A stretch of 23,684 nucleotides of DNA. Source: DATNIB01 sp035604685 (GTDB lineage: Bacteria > Actinomycetota > Acidimicrobiia > Acidimicrobiales > RAAP-2). Positions 22,098-23,684 of this stretch are shown here, piece after piece. Each line of letters starts with the position of its first letter. The stretch's first letter is position 1. The translations under genes and the position numbers were made by a program. The DNA is taken from NCBI GenBank assembly GCA_035604685.1, contig DATNIB010000023.1, forward strand, positions 1 through 23,684, read 5' to 3'. Below the pieces are notes generated by a model that ran no database searches, had not been told where the DNA came from, and worked only from the letters and a program-made list of their open reading frames with translations.

Positions 22098-22736
22098 ATG
22101 GCCAGCGAGACGCCCGATCGGATTCTCGACGAGGCGCTGCGTTCTTTCGGGACCAGGGGCTACGACGCGACCTCGCTCGACGCGCTGGCGGCCGCTCTCG
22201 ACATCCGCAAGCAGACCATCCTCTATTGGTTCCCGAGCAAGGAGGCGGTGCTCGAGGCGGTCATCGAGCGCAGCGCCCGGGAGCTCTCCGAGGCCCTGCA
22301 GCTCGCCCTCGACGGGGCGGGACCCAGTTGGCAGCGGGTCGAGGCCGTCGTGCGCTCGGTCTTCCGGCTGGCCGCGCGGCGGCCGGAGCTCTTGAACCTC
22401 CTGCGGGAGGTGGCCCGGCTCGGGCCACCCGCCGCCACGCAGATGCTGGCGGCCCTCGACCCGCTGGTGCAGCGCGCCTCGGACTTCCTCCAGGCGGAGA
22501 TGGACGCGGGCACCATGCGCCGGCACGAACCGCGTCTGCTGTTGCTGGCGATCTACTCCACCGTGATCGGGATGGTCACCGAGGTGGCGGTGCTGCAGGG
22601 ATTCGGCGAGGAGCCGACCGCCCGATCGCTCGTCCGCCGGCGGACCGACGTACTGAATCTCCTGCGCTCCGCCCTGATGATGCCGCCGTCCGCCGAGGTG
22701 CCAGCCGGTCTCGCGGCCCGCCCGACCACCGAGTAG
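22098..22736 (+). CDS. TetR-family transcriptional regulator
   Basis: TetR-type repressor of 212 residues. The N-terminal helix-turn-helix (about 7-52) has RILDEALRSFGTRGYDATSLDALAAALDIRKQTILYWFPSKEA-type sequence with the conserved T-I-L-Y-W-F recognition end. The ligand-binding C-terminal part is all-helical, as in the family. The gene is divergent from the reductase operon, and its ATG touches the second of two palindromes, so it very likely represses both itself and the operon. An acyl-CoA or other lipid ligand would be in keeping with the operon, but nothing in the sequence proves it. There is no Shine-Dalgarno sequence; leaderless translation is likely. Confidence 0.92.
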   Translation: MASETPDRILDEALRSFGTRGYDATSLDALAAALDIRKQTILYWFPSKEAVLEAVIERSARELSEALQLALDGAGPSWQRVEAVVRSVFRLAARRPELLNLLREVARLGPPAATQMLAALDPLVQRASDFLQAEMDAGTMRRHEPRLLLLAIYSTVIGMVTEVAVLQGFGEEPTARSLVRRRTDVLNLLRSALMMPPSAEVPAGLAARPTTE

Positions 22737-22745
22737 GACACGACC

Positions 22746-23480
22746 TCACTCGGTCGGCGTCGGGCGCTTCCTGGTCGGCGTCTTGGGCGTGTAGCGCTTG
22801 GAGGGTTCGGGGCGCTGCCGACCGGTCGGCGTCGGCGGATCGACCTTCTTTTTCCGCTCGCGCGGCTGCCTGACCGCCCTCGGCGGGGGAGCGGCGCCGG
22901 CCGTTCTCTTGGTGGCGGTCGGCGACCCGTAGCGCTGGACCCGCCAGGCCCGGATCAAGAGCCAGCCGCCGAAGACGATGAACGGCAGACCGAACAGGGT
23001 ACCGACGGCCGACTCGAACGCGAGCCCGTTCATGAGCGCGGCGAAACCCAGCATGCTGCGGCGGCCGATCTGGACGGCCGCGAAGAGCGTCAAGGCGAAG
23101 AAGATGAGCACGCACAGCAGGAAAACCCAATGCGACCGCGCGTAGACGACCTGCCCGGTGCAGTCGTGCGCGGTCTTGTTATAGACGAACGTCGGTGTCG
23201 AGCACTTCGTCCCGTTGGCTTTGGCGGTCTGCTTGACCTTCCGGTTGGGGTTGAGCACGTAGGGGAGCACGGCCGCCAGGGCGACCGCCCCGGCTAGCGC
23301 CGCGGCTGCCAGGCCGAACTTGCGCTCCGTCGGGTCGATGCGATTGATCCGGCGGCGCGTCTCTTCGTCCGTGCGGCTGATCGGAGAGGGTCGGGCGGGT
23401 GGCTTGAAGAAGGAGGCTTGGAGGCGTCCGAAGAAGGTCCGGGGGGCCTCGGTGCCGCCGTCGGTGTCCGATTCGGCCAT
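22746..23480 (-). CDS. Membrane protein with basic Pro/Thr-rich tail
   Basis: Unrecognised protein of 244 residues. A soluble, charged N-terminus (1-53) is followed by a membrane helix at about 56-76. An extracytoplasmic loop with two cysteines (93 and 107) may form a disulfide, and two to three further helices lie between about 118 and 178. The last 60 residues are rich in Lys, Arg, Pro and Thr and probably disordered in the cytoplasm. A minus-strand TAGCCT ends 10 bases before the ATG at 23480, so the leader would be very short. Its stop is 9 bases from the stop of the convergent tetR gene. I see no link to the lipid operon. Confidence 0.78.
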   Translation of the reverse strand: MAESDTDGGTEAPRTFFGRLQASFFKPPARPSPISRTDEETRRRINRIDPTERKFGLAAAALAGAVALAAVLPYVLNPNRKVKQTAKANGTKCSTPTFVYNKTAHDCTGQVVYARSHWVFLLCVLIFFALTLFAAVQIGRRSMLGFAALMNGLAFESAVGTLFGLPFIVFGGWLLIRAWRVQRYGSPTATKRTAGAAPPPRAVRQPRERKKKVDPPTPTGRQRPEPSKRYTPKTPTRKRPTPTE

Positions 23481-23581
23481 CAGGCTCGACAGGCTAACTG
23501 CCTAGCGCCGGCTACCCAAAGTGGATCTTCCCTCTCAGCAGGGCGGTCGTCTGCTTGGCGCCGGGGTATCGTCGGGCTCCC

Positions 23582-23658
23582 GGGCGCTTAGCTCAGTTGG
23601 TTAGAGCGCAGCCTTCACACGGCTGAGGTCGTGGGTTCGAGTCCCGCAGCGCCCACCA
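23582..23658 (+). tRNA. tRNA-Val (anticodon CAC)
   Basis: A full cloverleaf can be drawn. Acceptor GGGCGCT pairs with AGCGCCC, the D-arm is GCTC/GAGC with loop AGTTGGTTA, and the anticodon stem is CAGCC/GGCTG around loop TTCACAC. The T-arm GTGGG/CCCGC has loop TTCGAGT. The anticodon is CAC, reading the valine codon GUG. The discriminator A and an encoded CCA end the gene at 23658. Nothing further is seen in the last 26 bases of the window. Confidence 0.96.
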
Positions 23659-23684
23659 GGTCAGAGGTAGTTTCGAGGAGTAGG

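Noticed and set aside
1..23684. CRISPR arrays, insertion sequences, integrases or attachment sites
   Set aside because: No spaced direct-repeat array, transposase-like protein or integrase was seen; the tRNA at the right edge has no visible repeated 3' end within the window.

Overview
The window is high-GC, gene-dense bacterial DNA with several actinobacterial marks. A two-hairpin RNA with C-rich loops at 7837-7938 matches the 6C RNA, a class known from Actinobacteria. There is a murT-gatD pair (amidation of the peptidoglycan stem peptide), and several genes have a TAnnnT -10 box placed so that the transcript would begin at or next to the start codon (leaderless mRNA). The right edge holds a tRNA-Val(CAC) with encoded CCA. 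A deep actinobacterial lineage such as Acidimicrobiia is possible, but the sequence alone does not settle it. No phage, transposon, insertion sequence or CRISPR array was seen.

Left part (1-7.8 kb): the 5' 443 codons of a TldD-type metallopeptidase run off the left edge. It is divergent from a tandem pair of secreted DUF3089 alpha/beta hydrolases, followed by a small P-loop kinase-like protein. A visibly less GC-rich gene for a three-helix membrane protein comes next, then a PLP-dependent glutamate decarboxylase, a DUF2283 protein and a LysR regulator.

Middle (7.8-15.8 kb): the 6C-like RNA with its own promoter, then a TIGR01777 epimerase-like SDR. The divergent operon 9077-12416 holds a HAD-IB/acyltransferase fusion, murT and gatD, all joined by 4-base overlaps. 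It meets a two-gene unit (membrane protein plus winged-helix regulator) that has a perfect 18-bp palindrome over its putative -35. Next are an aminoglycoside-phosphotransferase-like protein, a membrane protein ending in a putative Ig domain, and a two-gene HicA-like/HTH module that looks like a toxin-antitoxin pair.

Right part (15.8-23.7 kb): the most interesting unit is a four-gene minus-strand operon, 22050 down to 15856. It encodes a fatty-acyl-CoA-reductase-like/HAD fusion, a zinc alcohol dehydrogenase, a long LarA-like protein and a PlsC-type acyltransferase. Every junction is a 4-base start/stop overlap. A divergent TetR gene lies across two near-identical 17-bp operator-like repeats. 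I infer a TetR-controlled lipid pathway in which acyl chains are reduced and then processed and esterified; the product is unknown. A four-helix membrane protein and the tRNA close the window.
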